Assembly: GCF_026183695.1 (NCBI RefSeq)
Contig: NZ_JAPFRD010000010.1
Location: 234,072-298,071 of the forward strand
DNA length: 64,000 bases
Source of the DNA: Alteromonas aquimaris
Lineage (GTDB): Bacteria; Pseudomonadota; Gammaproteobacteria; Enterobacterales; Alteromonadaceae
Direction: 5' to 3'
Below the pieces are notes generated by a model. The model was not told the origin of the DNA, searched no databases, and saw nothing but the letters and a program-made list of their open reading frames with translations. Below, in pieces: positions 47,338-57,425 of the stretch. The position numbers and the translations under genes are program-made. Positions within the stretch are counted from its first letter, which is position 1. Every line of letters begins with the position of its first letter.

Positions 47338-47631
47338 ATGAAACTTTCAACAAAACAAAAACAGTTTCTAAAAGGACTGGCCCATTCTCTTAAACCAGTT
47401 GTTCAGCTCGGCGCCAATGGGCTGACCGAAGGCGTGGTTGCTGAAATTGAAAATGCATTAAATCATCACGAATTGATAAAAGTAAAAGTCCCTTCTGATG
47501 ACCGTGAAGAAAAAGCGTTAATTATGGACGCGATAGTACGTGAAACAAACGCCGCTAAGCTTCAGGTTATTGGCCATACGCTGGTCATCTATCGTCCTAG
47601 CGAAGAGAAAAAAATTCAATTACCTAAATAA
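47338..47631 (+). CDS. yhbY: Ribosome assembly RNA-binding protein YhbY
   Basis: It encodes 97 aa of the CRM domain: KQKQFLKGLAHSLKPVVQLGANGLTEGVV, the basic GANG-type loop for RNA binding, ELIKVKVP and VIGHTLVIYRPS. It associates with the 50S precursor. Divergent from ftsH as is usual, but with a wider spacing because rlmE is absent. Confidence 0.95.
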   Translation: MKLSTKQKQFLKGLAHSLKPVVQLGANGLTEGVVAEIENALNHHELIKVKVPSDDREEKALIMDAIVRETNAAKLQVIGHTLVIYRPSEEKKIQLPK

Positions 47632-47696
47632 AATCCAGAAATTGCGATGTTTGGCATACGCAATCACCCTAGTTAGCCCTAAAGAAAGGAAAAACA

Positions 47697-48473
47697 ATGA
47701 AATTAAACGGAGCAACGGCCATTGTAACAGGTGGCTGTTCTGGTTTAGGCCATGCTACAGCCATCGCATTACGTGAAGCTGGTTTAAACGTTGCGTTATT
47801 TGACCTAAACGAAGAACTCGGGAGTCAGCGAGTTGCTGAGTTAGGAGCCAATAATACTCTTTTCTGTCAAGTCGACGTGCGAGATGAGACTTCTGTTTCA
47901 CAAGCATTAGAAAGAGTTGCAGCCGAGTTCGGTGATATCCACTTGTTAGTCAATTGCGCCGGTATCGCACCCGCCAAACGTTTACTCGACAAGGAAGGAA
48001 AGCCCGCCCCGTTAGACGGTTTTCAGACTACCATAGACATTAACTTGGTTGGCAGCTTTAACGTAGCCAGATTAGTCGCAGCCAAAATGGCATCGCAATC
48101 TCCCCAAGGGGAAGCGAATGAACGTGGTTTAATTATCAACACTGCATCAGTTGCGGGTTATGAAGGGCAAATCGGGCAAACCGCTTATGCAGCCAGTAAA
48201 GCCGGAATTATCGGTTTGACACTGCCAATGGCCCGCGACTTAGCCCCCTTGGGCATCAGAGTGAATACTATTGCACCAGGTGTGATGGGAACGCCGATGC
48301 TACTGGCCATGCCCGATAAAGTGCAAGATGCCCTTACTGCGAACGTTCAGTTTCCAAAGCGTTTAGGCTTACCCGCTGAATTCGCCAAACTTGTTGTGCA
48401 TATGATGGATAATGCCTATCTCAATGGTGAAACGATTCGTTTAGATGGCGCATTGCGCATGCCGCCTAAATGA
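47697..48473 (+). CDS. SDR, 3-hydroxyacyl-CoA dehydrogenase type-2-like
   Basis: It encodes 258 aa. Motifs TGGCSGLG (residues 11-18), NCAG, S in INTASVAG, YAASK and PGVMGTPML. The residues DEEGKP-like (LLDKEGKPAPLDGFQTTIDINLVGSFNV) and C-terminal NGETIRLDGALRMPPK are typical of the HSD17B10-like 3-hydroxy-2-methylbutyryl-CoA dehydrogenases of isoleucine or fatty-acid breakdown. The exact substrate is inferred. It lies 66 bases after yhbY with its own ribosome site, and converges on the Lon-family gene. Confidence 0.88.
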   Translation: MKLNGATAIVTGGCSGLGHATAIALREAGLNVALFDLNEELGSQRVAELGANNTLFCQVDVRDETSVSQALERVAAEFGDIHLLVNCAGIAPAKRLLDKEGKPAPLDGFQTTIDINLVGSFNVARLVAAKMASQSPQGEANERGLIINTASVAGYEGQIGQTAYAASKAGIIGLTLPMARDLAPLGIRVNTIAPGVMGTPMLLAMPDKVQDALTANVQFPKRLGLPAEFAKLVVHMMDNAYLNGETIRLDGALRMPPK

Positions 48474-48483
48474 CGTGAAAAGA

Positions 48484-48505
48484 AAGAGGGTCAGCGTACC
48501 CTCTT
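48484..48505. terminator. Bidirectional hairpin between convergent genes
   Basis: AAGAGGGT (48484-48491) and ACCCTCTT (48498-48505) form an 8-bp stem with loop CAGCGT. It lies immediately after the SDR stop and next to the stop of the Lon-family gene. Confidence 0.7.
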
Positions 48506-50896
48506 CTATTCACCACCGTTTACTGTTAGCGCAATGTTGTAAAGCCGGTTAACAGCATGATAGTTGATGGTATTTTTAGGATATCGTCCTTTACTGTTGA
48601 TCACCCCAGCTTCTTTATTCATAAGTAAGGTAAGTGCCTGATCTACCGTTTCAACCGTGTAAACCCTGAATTGTTCTTTTTTAACCGCATCGATTACCGC
48701 CTTGTCTAATACGAGATTAATCGCATTAGACTTAGGGATCACCACCCCCTGCTGACCATTCAGGCCGCGGTGTTGGCATAAATCAAAGAAGCCTTCGATT
48801 TTTTCGTTTACACCGCCCACCGCCTGCACTTCGCCATACTGATTGATCGAGCCTGTCACCGCCAGATTTTGAGTAGCAGGGATTTCGGTTAACGCCGATA
48901 TCAGTGCAATCAGTTCGCCTAAGGAAGCACTATCCCCATCAATATGACCGTACGATTGCTCTAATGCTATATTGGCAGACAAGGTTAAGGGAAAGTGTTG
49001 TGCATACTTATTGCCTAGGTAGCCGGTTAACAGCATTACGCCCTTAGAATGGATGGATTGGCCTAACTCCACCTCTCTTTCAATATCAACCACCCCACTT
49101 GCTCCAGCGTATACCGTTGACGTGATACGCGCGGGTGTACCAAAGGTGGAATCGCCTATATCTAAAACGGTTAACCCATTGACCTTGCCAACCGCATTCC
49201 CCTCAGTAGCAATTAGCACGTGTCCTTCTTTAATATCATCCAGCAGGCTTTGACTAACGCGGCCGGTGCGGCGTTTTTTTGCTTCCAGCGCGGTGGTCAG
49301 ATGTTCAAGTTCAAGTTTATCGGTAAGGGCTTTATCGCAAAAATATTTTGCTTCATGGATCAATTCAATGACATCAGCGAAATGCGCAGACAAACGTTTT
49401 TGATGTTCAGCCATACGTAACGAATATTCAACTAAGCGCTGCATGGCTGGTAGAGAAATTTCACTAATCCCTAATTCGACAAGCTCACGTTTAACTCTGC
49501 CAATAAAGTCAAACTGCGATTGACGGCTTAGGGGAATATCCGGATCAAAATCTACCAATACACGGAATAACTCCATAAACTCTTCGTCGTAATCTTGCAA
49601 GGTATAGTACAGTTCACGAGAACCAAAAAGCACGATCTTCACGTTAAGGTCGACGGGTTGAGGATTTAACGTCATGGCGTTAACCATTCCCACATCTTGT
49701 TGGGGCAACTCCATTTTTAACGAACTGGATTTAATGGCCAGTTTCAGTGTTTCCCATACATAAGGCTGCTCAATTAACCTCTCGACATCGAGTAGTAGAT
49801 AGCCCCCGTTGGCTTTATGCAAGGCCCCTGGGCGAATCATTCGGTAATTGGTATACACATTTCCGTGAATACTGGTGTATTCCATTTTGCCGAACAAATT
49901 TTGATAATTAGGATTGGGTTCGTAAATAATTGGCGCGCTGGCATTTATCTCGTGTCCCATCAAGACATTGGGAAGATAAAGCTCTTCGAGTAACGCGCGG
50001 CGTTCTTGTTCATCGAGTTTATCTTCTTTATTTTCTTCGATAAGGGTGGAGACAATTGTATCGATCAAATGGCCTTTCATGCGCCGGAGATACTTTAAAA
50101 TTGCCAAGTTAGAAGCATACTTATGCTCTAGCGTTTTCAATAACGGTTTAATACAACTTTCAATTGTCTGGCGATTAAGTTCGCGCAAGCGTTCTGAATT
50201 CTCTCGTTTCCAGGCAGGTAAACTTAATAAGCTTTCGCTTAAGCGGTTCTCCAATTCATCGATGAGTTGATAAAAGTAAGTGCGTTTTTCGTCACTTAAA
50301 TTAGTAAATTCTGTATCGGTAATAGTTGAGCCATTTACTATAGGGGCGAAACTGATGGTGCCCCCCTCTTCCAGTAACGCAACCTGATTGGCCTTTGCGA
50401 AACGCTCAACTGAATCTATCGCCTGATCATAACGCTGGTCAAATTCTCGTCCAATAGCAGCTTTTCGGCGCTGGTAGCCAGGGTTGTCAAAGGCTGCAGG
50501 AAACGTATCAAGAAGCTCGTCGATTAAGTGACTGACATCTTTTACGAAGGCGCGCGCGCCGCCAGCCTGCATTCTTACCACAAACGGCTCACGTTCTTCA
50601 TCAAAATTATTGATTAGGCACCAGTCGTCGGGGTTTGGCAGACTATTAGCGTGGCGCTGGATATAGTCACGAACCAGCGTGTAGCGACCCGTAGCAGCTT
50701 CTCCCATCACGTAAAAATTGTAGCCCCTTGCTTTCATCCCAAGTCCGAAGGTGAGTGCTTCGCGAGCACGCTCCTGCCCTATAAAGGTCGCGCTGATAGA
50801 TTGATCATCTTCCAACGCTTGCTTGATTTTGCTGCGGTCTATTTGCGGGGATAACTGCTTCGAAGTAAGAGGCAAAATTGCTTGGATGCCTGACAT
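48506..50896 (-). CDS. Lon-family (S16) protease, YcbZ/LonB-like
   Basis: It encodes 796 aa from ATG 50896 (MSGIQAILPLTSKQLSPQID); upstream in-frame start 50977 adds 27 residues unlike the family. An AAA-type N-terminal domain (ATFIGQERAREALTFGLGMKARGYNFYVMG), a long coiled and lid region, and a C-terminal Lon proteolytic domain with the catalytic serine in HIDGDSASLGE and the lysine further on in NEKIEGFFDLC. The P-loop position reads GEAATGRYT, a degenerate Walker A without Lys, so ATP binding may be weak or altered. Cytoplasmic; the role of this paralogue of Lon is not well known. Confidence 0.88.
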   Translation of the reverse strand: MSGIQAILPLTSKQLSPQIDRSKIKQALEDDQSISATFIGQERAREALTFGLGMKARGYNFYVMGEAATGRYTLVRDYIQRHANSLPNPDDWCLINNFDEEREPFVVRMQAGGARAFVKDVSHLIDELLDTFPAAFDNPGYQRRKAAIGREFDQRYDQAIDSVERFAKANQVALLEEGGTISFAPIVNGSTITDTEFTNLSDEKRTYFYQLIDELENRLSESLLSLPAWKRENSERLRELNRQTIESCIKPLLKTLEHKYASNLAILKYLRRMKGHLIDTIVSTLIEENKEDKLDEQERRALLEELYLPNVLMGHEINASAPIIYEPNPNYQNLFGKMEYTSIHGNVYTNYRMIRPGALHKANGGYLLLDVERLIEQPYVWETLKLAIKSSSLKMELPQQDVGMVNAMTLNPQPVDLNVKIVLFGSRELYYTLQDYDEEFMELFRVLVDFDPDIPLSRQSQFDFIGRVKRELVELGISEISLPAMQRLVEYSLRMAEHQKRLSAHFADVIELIHEAKYFCDKALTDKLELEHLTTALEAKKRRTGRVSQSLLDDIKEGHVLIATEGNAVGKVNGLTVLDIGDSTFGTPARITSTVYAGASGVVDIEREVELGQSIHSKGVMLLTGYLGNKYAQHFPLTLSANIALEQSYGHIDGDSASLGELIALISALTEIPATQNLAVTGSINQYGEVQAVGGVNEKIEGFFDLCQHRGLNGQQGVVIPKSNAINLVLDKAVIDAVKKEQFRVYTVETVDQALTLLMNKEAGVINSKGRYPKNTINYHAVNRLYNIALTVNGGE

Positions 50897-51086
50897 ATTC
50901 TGTTCATTAGATTTCTTTGTATTAAGTGAAACGTGATTAGGCGTCACTGTCAAACACTTCCTAGCGCTCCAATGCAAAAAATTGTACTTGCTGAATAAAG
51001 CGCTATATAACTAGATTATTCTGACACGCGCCGCTATTGGCAAAAATCAAGCATGTGAATCACTTTTTATGTTAAGGAAAAATATC

Positions 51087-51602
51087 ATGATAAAAGTCAT
51101 ATTACTTGCATCAAGCCTGCTTCTTACAACCGTTCAAGCTAAGGTCCTGCACGCGGACGACGCGGGTTTCATTATTGAAAACGAAATAATAACGGCCCTT
51201 CCCGCTAAAAAAGTGTGGCATGCACTCGTTAATGATGTCGATGAATGGTGGCCAAAAGATCATAGCTGGTGGAGAGGAACCTTTACCATTGCTCCCTCTG
51301 CGGGAGGGTGTTTTTGCGAGAAAAAAGGAAAACAGCAAGCTCAGCACATGCAAGTAACTTTTGTCGATCCAGCAAAAATACTGAGAATGACTGGTGGACT
51401 TGGACCATTGCAGGGCATGGGAGTGTATGGTGCATTAAACTGGCAGTTTGAAAAAGTAGAAGAAGGTACCAAAGTCACTCTTACCTATCATGCTCAAGGT
51501 TATCGTCCTGAAGGATTCACAGAATTTGCACCGGTAGTTGCGAAAGTTCAGAACCAACAGCTTAATGCATTAAAAACATTCATTGAGGCGAAGCGCAAGT
51601 AA
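51087..51602 (+). CDS. Exported SRPBCC (START/Bet v1-like) protein
   Basis: It encodes 171 aa from ATG 51087, seven bases after AAGGAAA; a further ATG at 51069 lies ahead of that ribosome site. A signal peptide (MIKVILLASSLLLTTVQA) precedes a SRPBCC fold: NEIITALPAKKVWHALVNDVDEWWPKDHSWW, APSAGGCFCEKK, GPLQGMGVYGALNWQFE and TYHAQGY. Such folds bind hydrophobic ligands in a cavity; export to the periplasm is less common for the family. Function unknown. Single gene between the Lon-family gene and leuS. Confidence 0.82.
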   Translation: MIKVILLASSLLLTTVQAKVLHADDAGFIIENEIITALPAKKVWHALVNDVDEWWPKDHSWWRGTFTIAPSAGGCFCEKKGKQQAQHMQVTFVDPAKILRMTGGLGPLQGMGVYGALNWQFEKVEEGTKVTLTYHAQGYRPEGFTEFAPVVAKVQNQQLNALKTFIEAKRK

Positions 51603-51738
51603 TAACATCTCATCGATCCGACATTCTTACGCTGAGGAAGAAAAGGCAAGCCGCTATTGTGGTACACGGTGGGCTTGAGGTATTCTAGTAGACCATTATT
51701 TTTAATCCATTCAGTCTATAAGCGGAAGCCTTTTTTTC

Positions 51739-54336
51739 ATGGCCGAAAAACAGTACAACCCAAAACATATTGAGCAGTCAGTCCAACAAAACTGGGAAGC
51801 CAATCAAACATTTAAAGCAACAACCCAACCTGAAAAAGAGAAATTCTATTGTTTGAGTATGTTCCCGTACCCTAGTGGACGATTGCATATGGGGCATGTA
51901 CGAAACTATACCATTGGCGACGTTATCAGCCGCTACCAGCGTATGCAGGGGAAAAATGTTCTTCAGCCTATGGGCTGGGATGCTTTTGGTTTACCTGCAG
52001 AAAATGCGGCTATTAATAATAATTCAGCCCCCGCAAAATGGACTTACGCCAACATCGACTACATGAAAGGGCAACTTAAATCTTTGGGTTTTGGTTACGA
52101 CTGGAGTAGAGAAGTTGCTACGTGTAAATCGGACTACTACCGGTGGGAGCAGTGGTTTTTTACCCGTTTGTATGAAAAAGGCTTAGTTTACAAAAAGAAC
52201 TCAACGGTAAACTGGGATCCTGTCGATCAAACCGTATTGGCAAATGAACAGGTCATTGATGGTCGCGGCTGGCGCTCAGGAGCACTGGTAGAGCAAAAAG
52301 AAATTCCTCAGTGGTTTATTAAAATCACTGACTATGCAGAAGAACTGCTGGCTGATTTGGAAGAGCTCCCAGAGTGGCCCGACCAAGTTAAAGCGATGCA
52401 GGCTAACTGGATTGGCCGCTCCGAAGGGGTAGACATTACCTTTGACATGGTTGAACAGGATACCCCAATAGATTCGATTACAGTTTATACTACCCGACCA
52501 GATACGGTATTCGGTGTTTCTTATCTGGCGGTTGCTGCGCAGCATCCTTTAGCAGAGCATGCTGCAAAGTCTAACCCTGAACTTGCTGCATTTATCGACT
52601 CGTGCAAAAACACAAAAGTGGCGGAAGCTGAACTTGCCACAATGGACAAACAGGGCTATGCGACCGGTTTTTCAGTTGTTCATCCATTAACGCAGGAATC
52701 CATTCCCGTGTGGGTGGCTAATTTTGTGTTGATGGAATACGGGTCTGGTGCGGTGATGTCAGTGCCTGCGCATGATCAGCGCGATTGGGAATTTGCTCAC
52801 CAGTATTCTTTACCATTGAAACAAGTTATCACCTCTGTCGATAGTAAAAATATTGACTTAAGCCAATCTGCCTTTACTGAAAAAGGTGAGCTTATAAATT
52901 CTGACAAGTTTACCGGCCTGGCATTTGAGGACGCGTTTGATCAGATAGCCAGTGAACTAGAACAGATGGGTCACGGTAAGCGTAAGGTGAATTACCGCCT
53001 TCGTGATTGGGGTGTGAGCAGGCAGCGTTACTGGGGCGCACCAATTCCGATGTTGAATTTGGAAAACGGTGAATCGGTGCCGGTACCAGCGGATGAATTA
53101 CCTGTCGTACTACCGGAAGATGTCATCATGGACGGGGTCACCTCCCCCATCAAAGCCGATACAGAGTGGGCTAAAACGACTTATAACGGGGACGTGGCCT
53201 ACCGTGAGACGGATACCTTTGATACGTTTATGGAATCCTCTTGGTATTATGCGCGCTACACCAGTGCGATGGAAAGTGAGGGGATGCTTAACCCTCAGGA
53301 AGCCAACTACTGGTTACCCGTCGACCAATACATCGGTGGCATAGAGCACGCCATCCTGCATTTACTTTATGCCCGCTTCTTTCATAAATTGCTCCGTGAT
53401 GAGGGGTTAGTGACATCAAATGAGCCGTTTAAAAAATTACTATGTCAGGGCATGGTGTTAGCAGACTCTTTTTATAGTGAAGATGAGAGCGGAAAGAAAA
53501 CCTGGCACGCACCCGCTGATGTGTCGACAGAAAAAGATGACAAAGGGCGTATTGTCAAAGCGTGGTTAAGCGCAACCAACGAGCCAGTCATCCATGGCGG
53601 CATGACGAAGATGTCGAAATCGAAGAATAATGGCATCGATCCGCAGCAGGTTATCGACCAATATGGGGCGGACACCGTGCGGTTATTTACTATGTTTGCA
53701 GCTCCGCCGGAACAAACGCTTGAATGGGTAGACTCTGGGGTAGAGGGAGCTAACAGGTTCCTGCGTCGCGTATGGAAGCTGGTTCATGACCACTTGGCAG
53801 ACGCAGCTGTTACTTCGTTAGATTTTTCGTCATTAGATAATGCACAGAAATCATTACGACGTGAGGTCCACAAAACAATTGAAAAGGTCACGGATGATTT
53901 AGGCCGTCGACAAACCTTCAATACTGCAATTGCGGCAATTATGGAGCTACTTAATCACTTACAAAAAGCCCCTAACGAAAGCACAGCAGATCGCATGGTT
54001 ATGCGTGAGGCGGTCGAATCAGTAGTATTGTTGTTAAACCCTATTACGCCGCATATTTGTCACCAGTTATGGCAGGACTTAGGGTATCAATCGCCGATAG
54101 AAGAAGCAGAATGGCCTAAAGCGGATCCTTCAGCATTAGTTGAAGATGAGAAATTGATTATCGTTCAGGTTAATGGAAAACTACGCGCTAAAATAACCGT
54201 CCCTGCCCAGGCAAGTGAAGATGCAGTTAAAGAGCAAGCAATGAAGCAACCTAATGTGACACAGTTTACTGATGGGAAAACAATAAGAAAAGTCATTGTC
54301 GTCCCGGGCAAATTGGTTAACATCGTGGCGAACTAA
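51739..54336 (+). CDS. leuS: Leucyl-tRNA synthetase
   Basis: It encodes 865 aa, full length. Class I signature: HMGH in [15 protein letters not shown] and KMSKS in [11 protein letters not shown]; the editing domain lies in about residues 225-415 ([16 protein letters not shown] is typical). It charges tRNA-Leu. It begins the plus-strand run leuS-lptE-holA-nadD-rsfS-rlmH-mrdA-mrdB-rlpA. Confidence 0.99.
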   Translation: MAEKQYNPKHIEQSVQQNWEANQTFKATTQPEKEKFYCLSMFPYPSGRLHMGHVRNYTIGDVISRYQRMQGKNVLQPMGWDAFGLPAENAAINNNSAPAKWTYANIDYMKGQLKSLGFGYDWSREVATCKSDYYRWEQWFFTRLYEKGLVYKKNSTVNWDPVDQTVLANEQVIDGRGWRSGALVEQKEIPQWFIKITDYAEELLADLEELPEWPDQVKAMQANWIGRSEGVDITFDMVEQDTPIDSITVYTTRPDTVFGVSYLAVAAQHPLAEHAAKSNPELAAFIDSCKNTKVAEAELATMDKQGYATGFSVVHPLTQESIPVWVANFVLMEYGSGAVMSVPAHDQRDWEFAHQYSLPLKQVITSVDSKNIDLSQSAFTEKGELINSDKFTGLAFEDAFDQIASELEQMGHGKRKVNYRLRDWGVSRQRYWGAPIPMLNLENGESVPVPADELPVVLPEDVIMDGVTSPIKADTEWAKTTYNGDVAYRETDTFDTFMESSWYYARYTSAMESEGMLNPQEANYWLPVDQYIGGIEHAILHLLYARFFHKLLRDEGLVTSNEPFKKLLCQGMVLADSFYSEDESGKKTWHAPADVSTEKDDKGRIVKAWLSATNEPVIHGGMTKMSKSKNNGIDPQQVIDQYGADTVRLFTMFAAPPEQTLEWVDSGVEGANRFLRRVWKLVHDHLADAAVTSLDFSSLDNAQKSLRREVHKTIEKVTDDLGRRQTFNTAIAAIMELLNHLQKAPNESTADRMVMREAVESVVLLLNPITPHICHQLWQDLGYQSPIEEAEWPKADPSALVEDEKLIIVQVNGKLRAKITVPAQASEDAVKEQAMKQPNVTQFTDGKTIRKVIVVPGKLVNIVAN

Positions 54337-54845
54337 TGAATTTTTCACGAATAGTCGTTGCTGTTTGTCTCTGTTTATTTTTAATCGGCTGCGGTTTTAA
54401 ATTAAGGGGCGATCATAGTCTTCCAGCAGGCTATGAGTACCTGCACGTTCAGGCGGTTCAAAGTCAAGCTCCGCTTAAGCGGGCATTGCTTAAACGCATG
54501 GAGATTCACAACATAGGGGTTATCGAGGGGACACAATATGATAAGCATCCTTACACAATAACCCTACACTTAGCCCCAGAAAAGCTTGAGCGGCGTTTAC
54601 TGTCTGTGTTTTCCACCGGACAGGTCGCCGAGTACGAGCTTATTTTAGGGGTGCCCTACTCTGTGCGGTTCGGGAACAATGATATGATTGATGCCTATTT
54701 TGAAATAGTGCGTGATTATCAGGATGATCCCGACCAAGTATTGGCTAAATCCAGAGAGCTTGAGCTAGTACTTAGCGAAATGCGCCGTGAAGCGGCAGAT
54801 AGAATCATTCGCCGCTTATCCAGTCAAGCTTCGGTCACAAAGTAG
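54336..54845 (+). CDS. lptE: LPS-assembly lipoprotein LptE
   Basis: It encodes 169 aa. The lipoprotein signal ([19 protein letters not shown], lipobox Cys19) is followed by GFKLRGDHSLPAGYEYLHV, typical of LptE. It plugs the LptD barrel in the outer membrane and delivers LPS to the cell surface. Its ATG shares a base with the leuS stop (TAATG). E. coli has the same order. Confidence 0.96.
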   Translation: MNFSRIVVAVCLCLFLIGCGFKLRGDHSLPAGYEYLHVQAVQSQAPLKRALLKRMEIHNIGVIEGTQYDKHPYTITLHLAPEKLERRLLSVFSTGQVAEYELILGVPYSVRFGNNDMIDAYFEIVRDYQDDPDQVLAKSRELELVLSEMRREAADRIIRRLSSQASVTK

Positions 54846-54857
54846 TCGACATACCAG

Positions 54858-55883
54858 ATGCAAGTGTACCCCAATCGTTTTAATGATGAGCTAGCCAAAG
54901 GTCTTAAGCCTTTTTATTTGCTATTTGGTGATGAACCTCAACAAAAAATTGAAATGATCGATGCAGTACGCGCGCAATCCAAACTTGCCGGATTTGAAGA
55001 GCGAACAACATTCGTTGCTGACGCTGATTTTGAATGGTCTCAATTAATAGAGGCTACTCAGACGCTGTCGCTTTTCGCCAGCAAACAGCTGATTGAACTT
55101 GAATTACCCACCGGAAAACCGGGGTCAGAGGGTAGCAAAACGTTTACTATGCTTGCAGAGCACACTAACGACGACGTAATTGTGGTAATTCACGGTCCTC
55201 GTGTCGGCAAGGATGTGCAAAAGACCAAGTGGTTTAAAGCACTGGACGCAATTGGCGTGCATAGCTTGTGCTACCCGCTTGAGGGAAAAACATTAAGTCA
55301 ATGGATTAATCATCGTTGCACGTTGGTCAACTTGAACCTGGACAATGCGAGTATCAAACGTCTCGCTGACTTTTGCGAAGGAAACTTGCTTGCTGCCAGA
55401 CAAGAAATTGATAAACTTTCCCTGCTCTATGCAAACACGCCAGTAACCTTGGACTTATTGGATAAAGCGCTGGTTGATCAGTCCCGGTTTAATGTCTTTC
55501 AACTCGTTGACGTGATATTGCAAGGCGATAAGCAGCGCTGTGTGAAAATGTTACTACGCCTTGAAAGTGAAGGCATTGAACCGAATATTATTATTTGGGC
55601 ACTCATCCGAGAGTGGCAAACATTGTCGGCACTCGATCAATTGCGCAATACTCATCAACCCATTGTGTGGCAAAAATTTGGCATTTGGAAAAATCGGCAG
55701 CCATTCTATCAATCAGCTCTGAACCGTTTACATAAAGGGCATCTCGAAAGCATTCGCGAGCAGTTACAGCAAGCAGATTTGCTATTCAAGCAAACGAGTG
55801 TGAATAAGCCTTACATAAAGCTATGTCACCTCTGTATGCTTTTTTTAGCTATGCCTGTACAACAATATCAGGTGGCAGAGTAA
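54858..55883 (+). CDS. holA: DNA polymerase III subunit delta
   Basis: It encodes 341 aa. Clamp-loader subunit that opens the beta ring. N-terminal FYLLFGDEPQQKIEMID (Walker-like remnant), central LEGKTLSQWINHRC and FCEGNLLAARQEIDKLSLL, and the C-terminal QSRFNVFQLVDVILQGD are typical. It lies 12 bases after lptE and abuts nadD (TAA then GTG). Confidence 0.97.
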   Translation: MQVYPNRFNDELAKGLKPFYLLFGDEPQQKIEMIDAVRAQSKLAGFEERTTFVADADFEWSQLIEATQTLSLFASKQLIELELPTGKPGSEGSKTFTMLAEHTNDDVIVVIHGPRVGKDVQKTKWFKALDAIGVHSLCYPLEGKTLSQWINHRCTLVNLNLDNASIKRLADFCEGNLLAARQEIDKLSLLYANTPVTLDLLDKALVDQSRFNVFQLVDVILQGDKQRCVKMLLRLESEGIEPNIIIWALIREWQTLSALDQLRNTHQPIVWQKFGIWKNRQPFYQSALNRLHKGHLESIREQLQQADLLFKQTSVNKPYIKLCHLCMLFLAMPVQQYQVAE

Positions 55884-56576
55884 GTGACCGGCAGTTCTTC
55901 TTCCATTGCCATTCTGGGGGGGACGTTCAATCCACCGCATTTTGGTCATATCCAACCGGCCTTGACAGCTATTGATTCATTGGGTGTAGACAAACTGGGA
56001 TTAATGCCTTGCAAAGTGCCCCCGCACAAAATGCTTTCAGAAATAGATGAAAAGCACAGAATTGAAATGACGAAGTTAGCCTGTCAGCTTGACTCCAGAA
56101 TCTACCCTGAGTTGTGCGAACTCACGTTACCGCCTCCCTCCTACAGTGCTAACACACTGCAAGTTCTGCGTAGCCTTCATCCAAATACCGCGCTTTACTT
56201 TCTGATGGGCGAAGATTCGTTTAATCAGCTTACCTCCTGGTATAATTGGCGCGCGTTGACAAATTATTGTCATATTGTAGTAATGCGTAGAAAAGGAAAT
56301 AATTCGCCTTTACCACCAGAACAATTAAGGTGGATGGAGGGAAAGTGCGTTAGCAGAGAAAACATAGCTAATGAGTCAGTGGCGGGCAATATAATTTTTC
56401 TCGAGACGCCGTTTTTCGAGATTTCTTCCACTCAGTTAAGACAAAGCTTAATGGATTATTTTACTGCGAATCCAGTGGCGGCTAGGTCCAGCGAGAAAGA
56501 AATAATAAAGTGGTTACCTAAACCAGTATTCAACTATATTAAAATTAACCGACTGTATCATTCAGTCACTATATAG
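55884..56576 (+). CDS. nadD: Nicotinate-nucleotide adenylyltransferase
   Basis: It encodes 230 aa with a GTG start immediately after the holA stop. It makes deamido-NAD from nicotinate mononucleotide and [19 protein letters not shown] holds the phosphate-binding HxGH motif, [19 protein letters not shown] the substrate loop, and [10 protein letters not shown] is the ISSTxxR motif. Cytoplasmic. Confidence 0.97.
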   Translation: MTGSSSSIAILGGTFNPPHFGHIQPALTAIDSLGVDKLGLMPCKVPPHKMLSEIDEKHRIEMTKLACQLDSRIYPELCELTLPPPSYSANTLQVLRSLHPNTALYFLMGEDSFNQLTSWYNWRALTNYCHIVVMRRKGNNSPLPPEQLRWMEGKCVSRENIANESVAGNIIFLETPFFEISSTQLRQSLMDYFTANPVAARSSEKEIIKWLPKPVFNYIKINRLYHSVTI

Positions 56577-56590
56577 ATAGAGGAGCAAAA

Positions 56591-56908
56591 TTGGAGAGTC
56601 AACAACTCAAGCAATTCGTGAAAGACAAGATCGAAGATATGAAAGGCCGTGACGTGTTAGAGCTAGATGTTCACGGTAAATCCACTATCACCGACACCAT
56701 GATCATTTGTTCTGGAAATTCCAAACGTCATGTTATCTCAATAGCTGACAAAGTATTGGTAGAAACCAAACAAGCGGGCCACCCACCACTTAATGTTGAA
56801 GGTAAAGAAAGTGGTGAATGGGTACTGGTTGACCTGGGCGATGTCATCGTGCATGTTATGCAGGATGAAACCCGCGATTTTTATCAATTAGAAAAACTGT
56901 GGGCGTAA
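56591..56908 (+). CDS. rsfS: Ribosome silencing factor RsfS
   Basis: It encodes 105 aa with a TTG start preceded by AGGAGC; no ATG fits the family N-terminus. RsfS binds L14 and blocks subunit joining in starvation. Typical motifs: [48 protein letters not shown] and [10 protein letters not shown]. It is located between nadD and rlmH, as is widely conserved. Confidence 0.97.
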   Translation: MESQQLKQFVKDKIEDMKGRDVLELDVHGKSTITDTMIICSGNSKRHVISIADKVLVETKQAGHPPLNVEGKESGEWVLVDLGDVIVHVMQDETRDFYQLEKLWA

Positions 56909-56945
56909 CGAACCTGTATTTAAACTAACTAGGTAATACACAAAC

Positions 56946-57416
56946 GTGCGCATTCAAATCGTCGCTGTTGGTACGAAGATGCCCGATTGGGTTAATCAAG
57001 GAGTAAATGAATTTTTACGCCGGTTTGGCCCAGACATAGATGTGTTTTTTACCCCCGTTGCCGCGGGCAAACGGGGTAAAAATGCTGATATCTCCCGTAT
57101 TTTAAAAGCGGAGGGCGAGGCTATGCTATCTCATGTAGAGAAGAATCACCGCGTCGTTACTCTAGAAGTGAAAGGTAAACCTTGGTCCACAGCGAACCTG
57201 GCATCGCAACTTGAGAACTGGAAAATGGATGGCCGTGATGTCAGTATGCTTATTGGTGGGCCTGAAGGCCTTTCGCCCGAATGCATTGCTGCGTCCGAGC
57301 AAAAATGGTCACTTTCTCCCCTGACTCTACCCCACCCGTTAGTCAGAATTATTGTGGCTGAAAGCTTATACAGGGCCTGGACCGTTACTCAGAATCACCC
57401 ATACCACAGAGAGTAG
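56946..57416 (+). CDS. rlmH: 23S rRNA (pseudouridine1915-N3)-methyltransferase
   Basis: It encodes 156 aa with a GTG start. SPOUT-family methyltransferase acting on helix 69. C-terminal knot motifs [23 protein letters not shown] and [20 protein letters not shown] are present, ending with the catalytic-region YHRE. Conserved position before mrdA. Confidence 0.98.
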   Translation: MRIQIVAVGTKMPDWVNQGVNEFLRRFGPDIDVFFTPVAAGKRGKNADISRILKAEGEAMLSHVEKNHRVVTLEVKGKPWSTANLASQLENWKMDGRDVSMLIGGPEGLSPECIAASEQKWSLSPLTLPHPLVRIIVAESLYRAWTVTQNHPYHRE

Positions 57417-57425
57417 GTTGAGATA

